Of a stretch of DNA of 64,000 nucleotides, positions 50,134 through 63,535 are shown piece after piece. Made by a program: the position numbers and the translations under genes. Each line of letters starts with the position of its first letter. The stretch's first letter is position 1. The notes beneath the pieces were generated by a model. The model searched no databases, had not been told where the DNA came from, and saw nothing but the letters and a program-made list of their open reading frames with translations. This DNA is from Nocardioides sp. TF02-7 (lineage in GTDB: Bacteria; Actinomycetota; Actinomycetes; Propionibacteriales; Nocardioidaceae), in contig NZ_CP092535.1 of NCBI RefSeq assembly GCF_022437945.1, forward strand, positions 3,534,001 through 3,598,000. Direction: 5' to 3'.

Positions 50134-51024
50134 ATGACGTTCGTCGAGGGGCCGGTGCGCGTCTCCGTGCCGGCCACCTCCGCGAACCTGGGGCCCGGGT
50201 TCGACACCCTCGGGCTGGCGCTCGACCTGCGTGACCGCCTGGAGGCCGAGGTCGTCGGCACCGGACTGGTGGTCGAGGTCGACGGGGTCGGCAGCGGTGA
50301 GGTGCCGCTCGACGAGCGCCACCTCGTCGTCCGGGCGATGCGCGAGGCGTTCGGCCTGCTGGGGGTGCAGCCGCCGGGCCTGCGCCTGCGGTGTCGCAAC
50401 GTCATCCCGCACGCCCGCGGCCTCGGCTCCTCCTCGGCGGCGATCGTCGGCGGCGTCTGGCTGGCGCGCGAGCTGGTGGCGGGCGGACGCCTCCTGGTCG
50501 ACGACGCCGGGCTGCTCGACCTGGCCGCCCGGATCGAGGGGCACCCCGACAACGTCGCCCCGGCGCTGCTCGGCGGGTTCGTGATCGCGGGCTGCGACGA
50601 CGACGGGTTCTGGGCCGTCCCGTCCGAGGTCGACCCGCGGATCGGGGCGGTCGTGTTCGTCCCGCCGGAGCCGGTCTCGACCGAGGCCGCCCGGGCGCTG
50701 CTCCCCGCCGAGGTCCCGCACGCCGACGCCGCCTGCAACGCCGGCCGCGCCGCCCTGCTGGTGGCCGCGCTCGCCGGTCGCCCGGAGGAGCTGTGGCGGG
50801 CGACCGAGGACCGGCTCCACCAGGACCACCGGCGCCCGGCGATGCCGGCCACCCTCGACCTGGTCGCCGCGTTGCGGGCCGACCGGGTGCCGGCCGTCGT
50901 CTCCGGCGCGGGCCCCACCGTGCTGGCCTTCACCGACACCACCGACGGCCTCAGCGCCCGTTGCCCCGACGGCTGGACGGCGCTGCCGCTGCCCATCGAC
51001 ACCCGGGGCGCCGTCGCCTGGTGA
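50134..51024 (+). CDS. thrB: Homoserine kinase
   Basis: 296 residues of the GHMP kinase fold. N-terminal VPATSANLGPGFDTLGLAL; ATP loop PHARGLGSSSAAIVGG; C-terminal VVSGAGPTVLAF. It phosphorylates homoserine for ThrC. ATG 50134 is taken as the start because the conserved core begins just after it; GTG 50110 overlaps thrC and would add eight residues. Confidence 0.95.
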   Translation: MTFVEGPVRVSVPATSANLGPGFDTLGLALDLRDRLEAEVVGTGLVVEVDGVGSGEVPLDERHLVVRAMREAFGLLGVQPPGLRLRCRNVIPHARGLGSSSAAIVGGVWLARELVAGGRLLVDDAGLLDLAARIEGHPDNVAPALLGGFVIAGCDDDGFWAVPSEVDPRIGAVVFVPPEPVSTEAARALLPAEVPHADAACNAGRAALLVAALAGRPEELWRATEDRLHQDHRRPAMPATLDLVAALRADRVPAVVSGAGPTVLAFTDTTDGLSARCPDGWTALPLPIDTRGAVAW

Positions 51025-51279
51025 CCGGTTCCGGTGCTGGGCGCGCGTGTGCGGGGGACCACGAGCGGGGGCGGTGGTACATTGGCCGCGCGTCGCAGCC
51101 GTTCAGCCCTGATCCTCGGCGCCGCGCGATCAGCGCGCACCCCCTTCCTCGCCCATGCCGGACCGGCCCACGGTCGGCGCGATCGTCCGCGAGAGCACCC
51201 CGGCCGAGGAAGACCCGACCGATCGCCCTCCTCCGCAGCGCCGGAGCCGCAGGGCCGTGATACGTGGGAAGGACCTCAC

Positions 51280-53169
51280 GTGACAGAGACCGTCGAATCT
51301 ACCGCCGGACCCGGCACCGACGCCCCCAAGGCGTCCGCACCGCGGAAGCGCGGCGGTGGGCTCAACTCCATGCTGCTGGCCGACCTCAAGGCGATGGCGA
51401 GCGGCATGGGCATCACCGGCGCCGGCAGCATGAAGAAGGCGCAGCTCGTGGAGGCGATCAAGGCCGCCCAGTCGAGTGGCCAGTCGGGTGGCCAGTCGAG
51501 CGGCCAGTCGAGCGGCCCGGCGGGCGACCAGCCCGCGGAGCCGGCCGCCACGGGCGACCCGGGCGACATCGGCGGCCGCCGGACGCGGGGCCGGTCGCGC
51601 AACGCCGCGGCGGGTGGTGCCGACCAGCCGACCCTCCCGGGGACGACCGGGGGAGCAGGAGGCAGCGGAGCAGCCCCGCGAGCGGCAGGACCGTCGCGCC
51701 AGCGACCGGCCCGAGAAGCAGGAGCGGCCCGAGAAGCAGGAGCGCGCCGAGAAGCAGGAGCGGGCCGAGAGGCAGGAGCGGGCCGAGAAGCAGGACCGGA
51801 CCGAGAAGCAGGACCGGACCGACAAGCAGGCGGGCCAGCAGGGCCGTCAGCAGAGGCAGCAGTCCCAGCAGCAGGAGCAGCAGCCCCAGCAGCAGGGGCG
51901 CGCAGCAGCGCAACGACGACGGGGACGACGGCGAGGGCGGCAGCCGGCGCAACCGCCGGCGCCGGGGTCGCGACCGCACCCGGACGACCACCGGCGGCCG
52001 CAACGAGCCCGACACCACCATCCTCGAGGACGACGTCCTGGTGCCCGCCGCCGGCATCCTCGACGTCCTCGACAACTACGCGTTCGTGCGCACGAGCGGC
52101 TACCTGCCCGGCGCGGACGACGTCTACCTCTCGCTGTCGATGGTCCGCAAGTACGGCCTGCGCCGGGGCGACGCCATCGTCGGCCAGGTCCGGCAGCCGC
52201 GCGAGGGGCGAGCGGCGCGAGAAGTTCAACCCGATGGTGCGGATCGACAGCGTCAATGGCGTCGACCCCGAGCAGTCGCGGCACCGGGTGGAGTTCTCGA
52301 AGCTGACCCCGCTCTACCCGAGCGAGCGGCTCCGCCTCGAGACCGACGCCCACAACCTGATCGGCCGGGTCGTCGACATCGTCGCCCCGATCGGCAAGGG
52401 CCAGCGGGGTCTCATCGTGTCGCCGGCGAAGGCCGGCAAGACGATGATCCTGCAGTCGATCGCCAACTCGATCACCACCAACAACCCCGAGTGCCACCTG
52501 ATGGTCGTGCTGGTCGACGAGCGCCCGGAGGAGGTCACCGACTTCGAGCGCTCGGTCAAGGGCGAGGTGATCTCCTCGACGTTCGACCGTCCCGCCGGCG
52601 ACCACACCACGGTGGCGGAGCTCGCGATCGAGCGGGCGAAGCGGCTGGTCGAGCTCGGTCACGACGTCGTCGTGCTCCTCGACGGCATCACCCGGCTCGG
52701 CCGTGCCTACAACCTGGCGGCGCCGGCGTCGGGCCGGATCCTCTCCGGTGGCGTCGACTCCGCGGCGCTCTACCCGCCGAAGCGGTTCTTCGGCGCCGCC
52801 CGCAACATCGAGAACGGCGGCTCGCTGACGATCCTCGCGACCGCGCTCATCGAGTCCGGCTCGAAGATGGACGAGGTGATCTTCGAGGAGTTCAAGGGCA
52901 CCGGCAACATGGAGCTGCGGCTGCGGCGCGACTTCGCCGACAAGCGCCTGTTCCCGGCCATCGACGCCATCCAGTCCGGCACCCGCCGCGAGGAGCTCCT
53001 CATGACCAAGGAGGAGATGGCGATCGTCTGGAAGCTGCGGCGGGTGCTCTCGGCGCTCGACAGCCAGCAGGCGCACGAGGTGCTGCTCGACAAGCTCAAG
53101 AAGTCGCAGAGCAACGTCGAGTTCCTGATGCAGGTGCAGAAGACGACCCCCGCACCGGGCGACGACTGA
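51280..53169 (+). CDS. rho: Transcription termination factor Rho (3 frame breaks)
   Basis: About 628 residues from GTG 51280. An N-terminal helical Rho_N domain ([27 protein letters not shown]) is followed by a long disordered insert: a Ser/Gly/Gln part, an EKQER/EKQDR repeat, then Gln-rich and Arg-rich stretches. Next are the RNA-binding OB domain and the RecA-type ATPase with P-loop SPAKAGKT and [15 protein letters not shown]. Breaks at 51649-51653, 51895-51898 and 52205-52208. A 255-base leader precedes it. Confidence 0.97.
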   Translation: MTETVESTAGPGTDAPKASAPRKRGGGLNSMLLADLKAMASGMGITGAGSMKKAQLVEAIKAAQSSGQSGGQSSGQSSGPAGDQPAEPAATGDPGDIGGRRTRGRSRNAAAGGADQPTLPGTTGGAGGSGAAPRAAGPSRQRPAREAGAAREAGARREAGAGREAGAGREAGPDREAGPDRQAGGPAGPSAEAAVPAAGAAAPAAGARSSATTTGTTARAAAGATAGAGVATAPGRPPAAATSPTPPSSRTTSWCPPPASSTSSTTTRSCARAATCPARTTSTSRCRWSASTACAGATPSSARSGSRARGERREKFNPMVRIDSVNGVDPEQSRHRVEFSKLTPLYPSERLRLETDAHNLIGRVVDIVAPIGKGQRGLIVSPAKAGKTMILQSIANSITTNNPECHLMVVLVDERPEEVTDFERSVKGEVISSTFDRPAGDHTTVAELAIERAKRLVELGHDVVVLLDGITRLGRAYNLAAPASGRILSGGVDSAALYPPKRFFGAARNIENGGSLTILATALIESGSKMDEVIFEEFKGTGNMELRLRRDFADKRLFPAIDAIQSGTRREELLMTKEEMAIVWKLRRVLSALDSQQAHEVLLDKLKKSQSNVEFLMQVQKTTPAPGDD

Positions 53170-53179
53170 GAGGGAATAA

Positions 53180-53211
53180 CCGGACCTGCTCGCGGATTGG
53201 AGTAGGTCCGG
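53180..53211. terminator. Terminator hairpin after rho
   Basis: CCGGACCT and AGGTCCGG form a perfect 8-bp stem across a 16-base loop, just after the rho stop and before rpmE. rpmE then needs its own promoter; TAGACT at 53222-53227 is a possible -10. Confidence 0.65.
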
Positions 53212-53293
53212 CCCGAGTCCGTAGACTGTTCGATCGGCTCCGGTTCACGCCCGCGACCGCGTGGCGACCCGGCGGCCCCTGAGAGAGGACACC

Positions 53294-53509
53294 ATGAAGA
53301 AGGACATCCACCCCGAGTACGTCGTGACCGAGGTCACCTGCACCTGTGGCAGCACCTTCACGACCCGCAGCACCGCGACGAGCGGCACGATCCACGCCGA
53401 TGTCTGCTCGCAGTGCCACCCGTTCTACACCGGCAAGCAGAAGATCCTCGACACCGGCGGCCGCGTGGCCCGCTTCGAGGCCCGCTACGCCAAGGCTGCC
53501 AAGAAGTAG
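53294..53509 (+). CDS. rpmE: 50S ribosomal protein L31 (zinc-binding form)
   Basis: 71 residues. Cysteine pairs CTCG and [10 protein letters not shown] form the zinc site, so this is the C+ form rather than the zinc-independent paralogue. It sits between rho and prfA, the standard actinobacterial place. AGAGAGGA precedes the ATG. Confidence 0.97.
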   Translation: MKKDIHPEYVVTEVTCTCGSTFTTRSTATSGTIHADVCSQCHPFYTGKQKILDTGGRVARFEARYAKAAKK

Positions 53510-53618
53510 CCACCCGACGCGCCGGTCGCCCACCCCGTGTGGTCGACCGGCGTTCGTCATTTCCCCACCGCGGGTCGGCGCGACCTGGCGGGGTCGCCGA
53601 GGTCGGAGGAGGGTCGTG

Positions 53619-54695
53619 GTGTTCGAAGCGGTCGAGGGCATGCTCGAGGAGCACGCCGAGCTCGAGAAGCGGCTGGCCCTGCCCGAGACCCACGCCGACG
53701 CGAGGCTCGCGCGCACCCTCAACCGGCGCTACTCCGAGCTCGGCGCGATCATCGGCGCCTGGCGGGAGTGGCAGCAGCACGGCGACGACGCCGGCGCCGC
53801 CGAGGAGCTGGCCGCCGACGATCCTGGCTTCGCCGAGGAGGTCACCGAGCTGCGGGCGCGGCAGGAGGCCGCCGCGGAGCGGCTGCGGCGGCTGCTGGTC
53901 CCGCGCGACCCCGCCGACGACAAGGACGCGCTGCTCGAGGTGAAGTCGGGCGAGGGAGGCGAGGAGAGCGCGCTCTTCGCGGGCGACCTGCTGCGGATGT
54001 ACACCCGGTACGCCGAGCGGCGGGGCTGGAAGACCGAGGTCCTGGACGCCACCGAGTCCGACCTCGGCGGGTTCAAGTCGGTCACGGTCGCGGTGAAGGC
54101 CGGGTCCACGGCGTCGACCCCGGGCCAGACGCCGTACGCGCTGCTGAAGTTCGAGGGCGGCGTCCACCGCGTGCAGCGGGTGCCGGTGACCGAGTCCCAG
54201 GGCCGGATCCACACCTCGGCCGCCGGCGTGCTGGTGATGCCGGAGGCCGAGCCGATCGACGTCGAGATCAACGACAACGACCTGCGCATCGACGTCTTCC
54301 GGAGCAGCGGTCCCGGTGGCCAGAGCGTCAACACGACCGACTCCGCGGTGCGGATCACCCACCTGCCCACCGGCATCGTCGTCAGCTGCCAGAACGAGAA
54401 GAGCCAGCTGCAGAACAAGGAGCAGGCGCTGCGCATCCTCCGCGCCCGGCTGCTGCAGGCGGCCCAGGACGCCGCCGACGCCGAGGCGAGCGACGCCCGG
54501 CGCAGCCAGGTGCGGACCGTCGACCGCTCCGAGCGGATCCGGACCTACAACTTCCCCGAGAACCGGATCTCCGACCACCGCACCGGCTACAAGTCCTACA
54601 ACCTCGACCAGGTCCTCGACGGCGACCTGCAGCCGGTGCTCGACTCCTGCGTCGAGGCCGACCTGGCGGCGCGGCTCGCCGCGCTGGAGGACTGA
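53619..54695 (+). CDS. prfA: Peptide chain release factor 1
   Basis: 358 residues. The GGQ catalytic motif is in [16 protein letters not shown]; the tripeptide anticodon-like motif is PVT in [13 protein letters not shown]. It reads UAA and UAG and releases the peptide. GTG 53619 is preferred over 53616 because GGAGGAGG leaves a six-base spacer. Its stop adjoins the prmC start. Confidence 0.97.
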   Translation: MFEAVEGMLEEHAELEKRLALPETHADARLARTLNRRYSELGAIIGAWREWQQHGDDAGAAEELAADDPGFAEEVTELRARQEAAAERLRRLLVPRDPADDKDALLEVKSGEGGEESALFAGDLLRMYTRYAERRGWKTEVLDATESDLGGFKSVTVAVKAGSTASTPGQTPYALLKFEGGVHRVQRVPVTESQGRIHTSAAGVLVMPEAEPIDVEINDNDLRIDVFRSSGPGGQSVNTTDSAVRITHLPTGIVVSCQNEKSQLQNKEQALRILRARLLQAAQDAADAEASDARRSQVRTVDRSERIRTYNFPENRISDHRTGYKSYNLDQVLDGDLQPVLDSCVEADLAARLAALED

Positions 54696-55608
54696 GTGGC
54701 GGTCACCCGCGAGCTGCTCCGCTCCGCGGCCGAGCGGCTGCGGGCCGCCGGCGTGGCCAGCCCCGACCACGACGCCGCCGAGCTGCTCGCCCACACGCTC
54801 GGGACCACTCGGGGCCGGTTGGTGCTGGTGACCGACGTGCCCGGTGAGGCGGCGGCAGCGTTCGAGGACCTGGTGGCCCGGCGGTGTGGCCGGGTGCCGC
54901 TCCAGCACCTCACCGGCAGGGCCTACTTCCGCCACGGCGAGGTGGCGGTGGGTCCGGGGGTGTTCGTCCCGCGGCCCGAGACCGAGCTGCTGGCTGGCTG
55001 GGCGGTGGAGCAGCTGACCCGCGCCCGGGACGGCCGGCCCCAGACCCCCGACAGCGCGGACCCGCTGGTCGCCGTCGACCTCTGCACCGGTTCCGGGGTG
55101 ATCGCGAAGGCGATCGCCGAGGAGGTGCCCGGCGCGCGGGTGCACGCGGTCGAGCTCGACGACGCCGCGCACGCTTGGGCGGCCCGCAACCTGGCCGGCA
55201 CCGGTGTCGACCTCCGGCACGGCGACCTGGCGACGGCGTTCGACGACCTGCTGGGCACCGTCGACGTGGTGGTGAGCAATCCGCCGTACGTCCCGCTGGA
55301 GGCCTGGGGAGTCGGTCGCGCCCGAAGCGCGCGACCACGACCCGCACCTCGCGCTCTTCTCCGGCGAGGACGGGCTCGACGCCATCCGCGCGCTCGCCCG
55401 CCGCGCCGCCGACCTGCTCCGGCCCGGGGGAGTGGTGGGCGTCGAGCACGCCGACGTCCAGGGCGAGTCCGCGCCCGCCGTGTTCGCCGCCGACGAGCGG
55501 TGGGAGGAGGTCCGCGACCACCGCGACCTCAACGACCGGCCCCGGTTCGTCACCGCCCGGCGGGCGGTCCCGGGACGCCGGGCCGGGCAGGAGCGGGACC
55601 GGCAGTGA
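54696..55608 (+). CDS. prmC: Release factor glutamine methyltransferase (1 frame break)
   Basis: About 303 residues. SAM-binding LCTGSGVIAKAI and the catalytic NPPY in VVSNPPYVPLE; the N-terminal helical substrate domain starts with REL LRSAAERL. It methylates the Gln of the GGQ motif of the release factor encoded next door. An extra G at 55306-55309 breaks the frame just after NPPY; SVAPEARDHDPHLALF continues it. Confidence 0.94.
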
Positions 55609-55621
55609 CAGGATGGGCGCC

Positions 55622-56318
55622 GTGAGTGAGTCGGCACAGGTCTGTCCCGTCACGACCGACGAGGAGCGCGAGGCGGCCGTCGACGCGGCGAGCCTGGCCG
55701 TCCAACGAGGACGGCTGGTGGTCTTCCCGACCGACACCGTCTACGGCCTGGCGGCCGACGCGTTCGACCCGGCCGCGGTCCAGCGGCTGCTGGCGGCCAA
55801 GGGGCGGGGCCGCGAGATGCCCCCCGCCCGTGCTCGTCAGCACCGCCGCGACGCTCGACGCGCTGACGACCCGCGTGCCCGACTACGCGCAGGCCCTCGT
55901 CGAGGAGCTGTGGCCCGGCCCGCTGACCGTCGTGTGCCACGAGCAGGCCTCGCTGCGCTGGGACCTCGGCGACACCCGCGGCACGGTCGCCGTACGGATG
56001 CCCGACCACGACCTGGCCCGCGAGATCCTCGACCGCACCGGACCGCTCGCGGTGAGCTCGGCCAACCTCACCGGGCGACCCGCCGCGACCGACGCCGCCG
56101 AGGCCGTCGCGATGCTCGGCGCGGAGGTGGCGGTGGTCGTCGACGGCGGCCGGACCCGCGGCGCCACCCCCTCGACGATCCTCGACGTCACCGGCGAGCG
56201 CCCGCGGCTGCTGCGGCTGGGCGCGATCCCGGTCGAGCGCCTCGACGACGTCCTCGGCGCCCACGGCGTCAGCGTCGAGACCGCGCCGGTCGGCGCGGAG
56301 ACCGCGGACGAGGGCTGA
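55622..56318 (+). CDS. L-threonylcarbamoyladenylate synthase, Sua5/YciO/YrdC (1 frame break)
   Basis: About 231 residues. YrdC core with FPTDTVYGLAADAFD, the basic nucleotide-binding patch LLAAKGRGREMP, then after an extra C (run 55820-55825) PPVLVSTAATL, WPGPLTVV and SSANLTGRPA. It makes threonylcarbamoyl-AMP for t6A37 of tRNAs. GTG 55622 is used; ATG 55613 is possible. Its place between prmC and wecA is conserved. Confidence 0.93.
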
Positions 56319-56326
56319 GCCGGGCC

Positions 56327-57518
56327 GTGCGCGAGTACGTCGTCGTCTTCCTCGTCGCCGCGGCGGTCACCTACCTGCTGACCGTCGTCGCCCGCGAGAT
56401 CGCGATCCGCACCGGAGCGGTCGCCAAGGTCCGCGACCGCGACGTCCACGCCGAGCCGATCCCCTACCTCGGCGGGCTGGCGATGCTCGGCGGGCTGTTC
56501 GCCGCCTACGCCGTCGCTCGTGACCTGCCGTTCCTCTCCAACAGTCCGCCGTTCGTCTTCGAGGACGCGCTCTCGGTGCTGATCGCGGGGGGCGCTCGTC
56601 TGTGCGGTCGGCGTGCTCGACGACATCTTCGACCTCGACGCGCTCACCAAGTTCGGCGGCCAGGTGCTCGCCGTGGGCGTGCTGGTCTACTCCGGCATCC
56701 AGTTCCGCTACTTCTTCCAGTCCGACGGGTCGCAGTTCTCCCTCGACAGCACGCAGGGGGCGCTGCTGACCGCGCTGATCGTGCTGGCGACGGTCAACGC
56801 CGTGAACTTCATCGACGGCCTCGACGGGCTGGCCGCCGGCGTCATCGGGATCAGCGCCCTGGCCTTCTTCCTGTTCTGCTACCAGCTGACCGTGATCAAC
56901 GAGGCGAGCCGCGCCAGCACCGGGGCGCTGCTGTCGGCCGCGCTGGCCGGCGCCTGCGCCGGCTTCCTCGCCCACAACTTCCACCCCGCCCGCCTGTTCA
57001 TGGGCGACAGCGGCTCGATGCTGATCGGGCTGGTGCTCTCGTCGACGGCGATGACGGTGACCGTCCAGTTCCCCGCGGCCGAGATCGCCCAGGGCGTCGA
57101 CGGCACCCGCGCCAGCCTGCTCCCGATGCTGCTGCCGGTCGCGCTGCCGATCATGATCCTGATCGTGCCGCTGGCCGACCTGGTGCTGGCGGTGGTGCGA
57201 CGCACCCGGGCCGGCCGGTCGCCGTTTGCCCCGGACAAGCAGCACCTGCACCACCGGCTGCTGGAGATCGGCCACTCCCACCGCCGGGCCGTCCTGATCA
57301 TGTGGCTCTGGGCGGGGCTGATCGCGTTCGGCACGGTCGTGGCCAGCCTGTACGACGACCTCGCGGTCTGGATCGGCATCGGCGCCGCCGCGGCGCTCAC
57401 CGTGGTGCTGACGTTCCTGGTGCCGCTGCTGCCGGGCCGGCGGTTCTCCGAGGAGACGCCACCCGCCCCGGCCGGTGGGGGAGAGGCCCCCGATTCGGGA
57501 GCGCCGCAGACTTTGTGA
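56327..57518 (+). CDS. Undecaprenyl-phosphate sugar-1-phosphate transferase, WecA/MraY-like (1 frame break)
   Basis: About 396 residues, eleven TM helices. Catalytic DD in VLDDIFDLDALTKF, second Asp motif NAVNFIDGLDGLAAG and the cytoplasmic HLHHRLLEIGHSHR mark the GlcNAc-1-P (WecA/Rfe/TagO) branch. An extra G in 56587-56592 separates the first helices. It starts lipid-linked polysaccharide synthesis, in M. tuberculosis Rv1302 for arabinogalactan. A CRP-type site follows its stop. Confidence 0.92.
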
Positions 57519-57528
57519 TAACTTTCAC
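57514..57528. promoter_or_regulatory. CRP-type site upstream of the ATP synthase operon
   Basis: TGTGATAACTTTCAC is TGTGA-N6-TCAC, the CRP/GlxR core, overlapping the wecA stop and about 61 bases before the AtpI-like gene. It has the same core as the whiB1 site in this window. It suggests cAMP-dependent control of respiration and ATP synthesis; a sequence match only. Confidence 0.6.
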
Positions 57529-57588
57529 GAGCAGGCAGAGACTGCCCGCAGACCGACCGCCCCGACACCCTCGACAGGACGGCCGCCG

Positions 57589-58094
57589 ATGCTGACGACC
57601 GACACCGCGAAGCCCCGGCCGGGGGACCCGCGCGTCGGGTCGCGACCGCTGGTCGTCGCTGCCGTCGTCACTGCCGTCGTCGGCTCCCTGCTGGTCGCCG
57701 CCGCAGCCGTCGCGCACGGCGCAGCCTGGCCACGGGGGCGGCCGTCGGCAGCCTGATGGTCGTGGGCGTGCTCGCCTTCGGAGCCTTCTTCGTCGACCTC
57801 GTCGCCCGCGTCGCGCCGGCTGCGTCGCTGCTCGTCGCGCTGGTCACCTACACGTTCCAGGTGGCCCTGATGGCGCTGTTGTTCGTCGCCGTCCGACGGG
57901 CCGACGTCCTGGAGTCGGACGTCGAGCGCGGGTGGCTCGGGGCCGGCGTGATCGCCGGCGCCCTGGTGTGGTCGGCTGTCCAGCTGAGGGCCTCGACGAC
58001 GGCCCGGCTGCCGGTCTTCGACGGGCCGGCCGGAGCCGCCTCCGAGACGCCCCGTGAGGGCCTCGTCGACCGGGCGGAGGGCGGTGCGGGATGA
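57589..58094 (+). CDS. ATP synthase subunit I-like protein (1 frame break)
   Basis: About 168 residues with four hydrophobic helices (PLVVAAVVTAVVGSLLVAAAAV, GSLMVVGVLAFGAFFVDLV, LVALVTYTFQVALMALLFVAV, WLGAGVIAGALVWSAVQL). As read, it stops at 57754; a base missing near 57715-57722 joins it to the downstream frame. Position before atpZ and atpB and size fit AtpI, a rotor-ring assembly factor. The name is by context. Confidence 0.75.
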
Positions 58095-58125
58095 GCCGGA
58101 GCGACTGCTATTGTCCGGGGGCGCA

Positions 58126-58365
58126 ATGAGTCAGCCCGTGGAGGATCCGAAGGGCGACCCGTGGCGGGCGTTCGGCTATGTCGTGGCCGGCGTCGCTGTC
58201 TACGGGGTGCTGGGGTTCCTCGCGGACCGTTGGCTCGGCACCCGGTTCCTGGTGGCGATCGGGATCGTGGTCGGGGCGGCGTTCGGGATCTACATGACCG
58301 CCGCCCGCTTCCGCACCGAGCCGGTGGAGAAGCCGCAGCATGACCCTGAGCAGGACACGGACTAA
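58126..58365 (+). CDS. AtpZ/AtpI family protein
   Basis: 79 residues, two hydrophobic helices (AFGYVVAGVAVYGVLGFLADRWLGTRFLVAIGIVVGAAFGIYMTA) with the DRW loop between them. This is the short AtpZ/AtpI-like type that assists c-ring assembly or ion transport. It starts 10 bases before atpB's Shine-Dalgarno region. Confidence 0.85.
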   Translation: MSQPVEDPKGDPWRAFGYVVAGVAVYGVLGFLADRWLGTRFLVAIGIVVGAAFGIYMTAARFRTEPVEKPQHDPEQDTD

Positions 58366-58374
58366 GGAGACCTG

Positions 58375-59178
58375 GTGATCAGCGCAGCCAGCACCATCAC
58401 CGCCGCAGGTGACGGCTTCACCGCGCCCGGCCCGGCCAACTTCGAGTACCCCGAGCTGTTCTCGGTCGGTGGTGTCGACGTGACCAAGCCGATGGTGCAG
58501 CTGGTGCTCGCCGGGATCCTCGTGCTCGCGTTCTTCTGGATGGCCTCGCGCCGCGCCGCGATGGTGCCCGGCCGCCTCCAGTTCGCCGGCGAGGGCGCCT
58601 ACAACTTCGTCCGCAACAGCGTCGGCCGCGACATCATCGGCAGCCACGACTTCCAGCGGTTCGTGCCCTACCTGGTGGCGCTGTTCTTCTTCGTGCTCGT
58701 CAACAACCTGTTCGCGAGCATCCCGTTCATCCAGTTCCCGACGTTCAGCCGCTCGAGCATGGCCTACGCGCTCGCCGGGCTCTCCTGGCTGATCTACAAC
58801 GGCGTCGGCATCGCCAAGCACGGGTTCGTCGGCTACCTCAAGCTGCAGAGCATCCCGTCCGGCGTGCCTGCGGCGATGTACCCGCTGCTGGTCCCGCTGG
58901 AGTTCTTCTCCAACATCCTGGTCCGGCCGGTCACGCTCGCGCTGCGACTCTTTGCCAACATGTTCGCCGGCCACCTCCTGCTGATCCTGTTCGCCACCGG
59001 CGGCCTCTACCTCGTCAGCGAGTACGGCGGCGCCGTCGGCGTCATCTCGGGCATCGCCGCCTGGGTGATGGCGATCCTGGTCAGCTTCCTCGAGATCCTG
59101 GTGCAGTTCCTGCAGGCCTACGTCTTCGTCCTGCTGAACGCGATGTACATCCAGGGCGCACTCGCCGACGAGCACTGA
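58375..59178 (+). CDS. atpB: ATP synthase F0 subunit a
   Basis: 267 residues, five or six TM helices. The essential Arg is in [19 protein letters not shown], with the partner [20 protein letters not shown] in the last helix. It forms the proton half-channels. GTG start preceded by AAGGAGA. Confidence 0.97.
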   Translation: MISAASTITAAGDGFTAPGPANFEYPELFSVGGVDVTKPMVQLVLAGILVLAFFWMASRRAAMVPGRLQFAGEGAYNFVRNSVGRDIIGSHDFQRFVPYLVALFFFVLVNNLFASIPFIQFPTFSRSSMAYALAGLSWLIYNGVGIAKHGFVGYLKLQSIPSGVPAAMYPLLVPLEFFSNILVRPVTLALRLFANMFAGHLLLILFATGGLYLVSEYGGAVGVISGIAAWVMAILVSFLEILVQFLQAYVFVLLNAMYIQGALADEH

Positions 59179-59230
59179 GCACTTCTCCGACCCAACTCAA
59201 CAACCGCAGTATCAACCGAAAGGAACCGCC

Positions 59231-59434
59231 GTGGACGGCAACCTCAACATGATCGGTTACGGCCTGGCCGCCATCGGCCCGGGTGTCGGCATCGGTCTCA
59301 TCTTCGCCGCCTACATCAACGGAGTCGCCCGCCAGCCGGAGGCCCAGAGCCGCCTGCAGTCGATCGCGATCCTGGGCTTCGCGCTCGCCGAGGCGCTGGC
59401 GATCATCGGTATCGCGCTCGCCTTCGCCCTCTGA
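59231..59434 (+). CDS. atpE: ATP synthase F0 subunit c
   Basis: 67 residues forming a two-helix hairpin. Loop ARQPEAQ is the ring-to-stator contact, and the proton-binding Glu is in [12 protein letters not shown]. It makes up the rotor ring. GTG start with AAAGGA upstream. Confidence 0.97.
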   Translation: MDGNLNMIGYGLAAIGPGVGIGLIFAAYINGVARQPEAQSRLQSIAILGFALAEALAIIGIALAFAL

Positions 59435-59472
59435 CGCGTCCACCGCGCGTCGTCCCAGACCATCACCGATAG

Positions 59473-60050
<578 letters not shown>

Positions 60051-60051
<1 letters not shown>

Positions 60052-60866
60052 TGACCGTCCGCTCCGGCTTCCGCGGCGCGTCTGCCGACGCCTTCGCCGT
60101 GCTGTCCGACCAGCTCGGTGGCGTGGCGGAGTCCTCGGCGAACGCCGTGGCCGACGACCTGTTCGCGGTCGCGGCCAGCCTGCGCGCCGAGGGCGCGCTG
60201 CGCCGGTTCGCGACCGACGCGACGGTCCCGGTCGAGGCCCGCGCCGGCCTCGCCGGCGAGCTCTTCGAGGGCAAGGTCGACCCGGCGTCGCTGGAGCTGC
60301 TCAAGGCGGCGGTCAGCCGGCGCTGGACCAGCAGCCGTGACCTCGCCGACGCGCTGGAGCTGCTCGGGGTCGTCGCGGTCGTCCGTTCGTCGGGCGCCGA
60401 CAGCGGTCGGCTGACCGACGAGCTGTTCGCGGTGCGGTCGCTCCTCGGCGACGACAGCGACCTCCGCAACGCCCTGTCCGACCCGGCGCGCAGCGTCGCC
60501 GACAAGGCGGCGCTGGTCGACACCCTCCTCGAGGGGAAGGCGCTGCCGGCGACGGTGACGCTGGTGAAGCAGTCGCTCGCCGGAAGCTACCGCACCGTGG
60601 TCGCCGCGCTCGAGGACTACGAGAAGGTCGCCGCGGACGTCCACGGCCAGCGGGTCGCGACGGTGCACGTCGCGCGGCCGCTGGCCGACGCCGAGGCGCA
60701 GCGGCTGACCGACGCCCTCAGCCGGCAGTACGGCATGCCGGTCCACCTCAACGTCGTCGTCGACCCCGCCGTCATCGGTGGCATCCGGGTCGAGATCGGC
60801 GACGACGTCATCGACGGGACGGTCTCGAGCCGGCTCGACGACGCCCGGCGCAGGCTCGCCGGCTGA
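60051..60866 (+). CDS. atpH: ATP synthase F1 subunit delta
   Basis: 271 residues. The N-terminal helical OSCP domain ([21 protein letters not shown]) and a C-terminal part ending with [20 protein letters not shown] mark F1 delta. It anchors the peripheral stalk to the F1 head. Confidence 0.96.
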
Positions 60867-60921
60867 CCGCCCCACCGACCACCCCACCGGTTTTCGAAGC
60901 AGAAGAGAGAAGGCACTCACG

Positions 60922-62559
<1,638 letters not shown>

Positions 62560-62565
62560 CCTCTC

Positions 62566-63498
62566 ATGGCCGTATCGCTGCGTGAGTACCGCGCGCGGAT
62601 CAGGTCGACGGAGTCGATGAAGAAGATCACGCGCGCCATGGAGCTCATCGCTGCGTCCCGGATCATCAAGGCGCAGCAGCGGGCGCAGGCGGCGGCGCCG
62701 TACGCCCGCGAGCTGACCCGTGCGGTGTCGGCGGTGGCGACGTTCTCCAACGTCGACCACCCGCTGACCAGCGAGGAGGAGAACCCGCGGCGGGCGGCGG
62801 TGCTCGTGATCACGAGCGACCGCGGCCTCGCCGGTGCCTACTCCTCCAGCGTCCTCAAGGAGGCCGAGCGGCTCGCCGAGCGGCTCCGCGAGGAGGGCAA
62901 GGAGATCGACTACTACCTCTCCGGTCGGAAGGCCGAGGCGTACTTCAAGTTCCGCCAGCGCCCGTTCGTCAGCTCGTGGACGGGGTTCTCGGACCAGCCG
63001 TCCTACGACGCGGCGGCCGAGATCGGCCGGACGCTGATCGACGCCTTCCTCCTCGACAGCGGCGAGCGCGGCGACGACGGCGTGACCGGCGTCGACGAGG
63101 TGCACGTCGTGTTCACCCGGTTCCGTTCGATGCTCGTGCAGGAGCCGACCGCCGTGCGGCTGCTCCCGCTCGAGGTCGTCGAGGGTGAGGAGGCGCCGGA
63201 GGAGTCCGAGCTGCTGCCGCTCTACGAGTTCGAGCCGTCCCCGGCGGAGGTCCTCGACAAGCTGCTCCCGCAGTACGTCCAGAGCCGGATCTTCTACTGC
63301 CTGCTGCAGGCGGCGGCCTCCGAGCTCGCCGCGCGCCAGAAGGCGATGAAGTCGGCGACGGACAACGCCGAGGAGCTCATCAAGAAGTTCACCCGGATCG
63401 CCAACCAGGCGCGCCAGGCGGGCATCACCCAGGAGATCAGCGAGATCGTCGGCGGCGTCAACGCGCTCGCCGACGCCCAGGCCAGCGCGAACGACTGA
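62566..63498 (+). CDS. atpG: ATP synthase F1 subunit gamma
   Basis: 310 residues. N-terminal helix [27 protein letters not shown] and the C-terminal coiled coil [24 protein letters not shown] are the rotor-shaft hallmarks. It transmits rotation from the c-ring to the catalytic sites. Confidence 0.97.
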   Translation: MAVSLREYRARIRSTESMKKITRAMELIAASRIIKAQQRAQAAAPYARELTRAVSAVATFSNVDHPLTSEEENPRRAAVLVITSDRGLAGAYSSSVLKEAERLAERLREEGKEIDYYLSGRKAEAYFKFRQRPFVSSWTGFSDQPSYDAAAEIGRTLIDAFLLDSGERGDDGVTGVDEVHVVFTRFRSMLVQEPTAVRLLPLEVVEGEEAPEESELLPLYEFEPSPAEVLDKLLPQYVQSRIFYCLLQAAASELAARQKAMKSATDNAEELIKKFTRIANQARQAGITQEISEIVGGVNALADAQASAND

Positions 63499-63535
63499 CC
63501 GCACCCCCAGAACCACCACAACGGAGTAGACAGAC

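Noticed and set aside
51025..51279. Small gene in the rho leader
   Set aside because: No short frame there shows a Shine-Dalgarno or a recognisable protein. It is treated as an untranslated leader.
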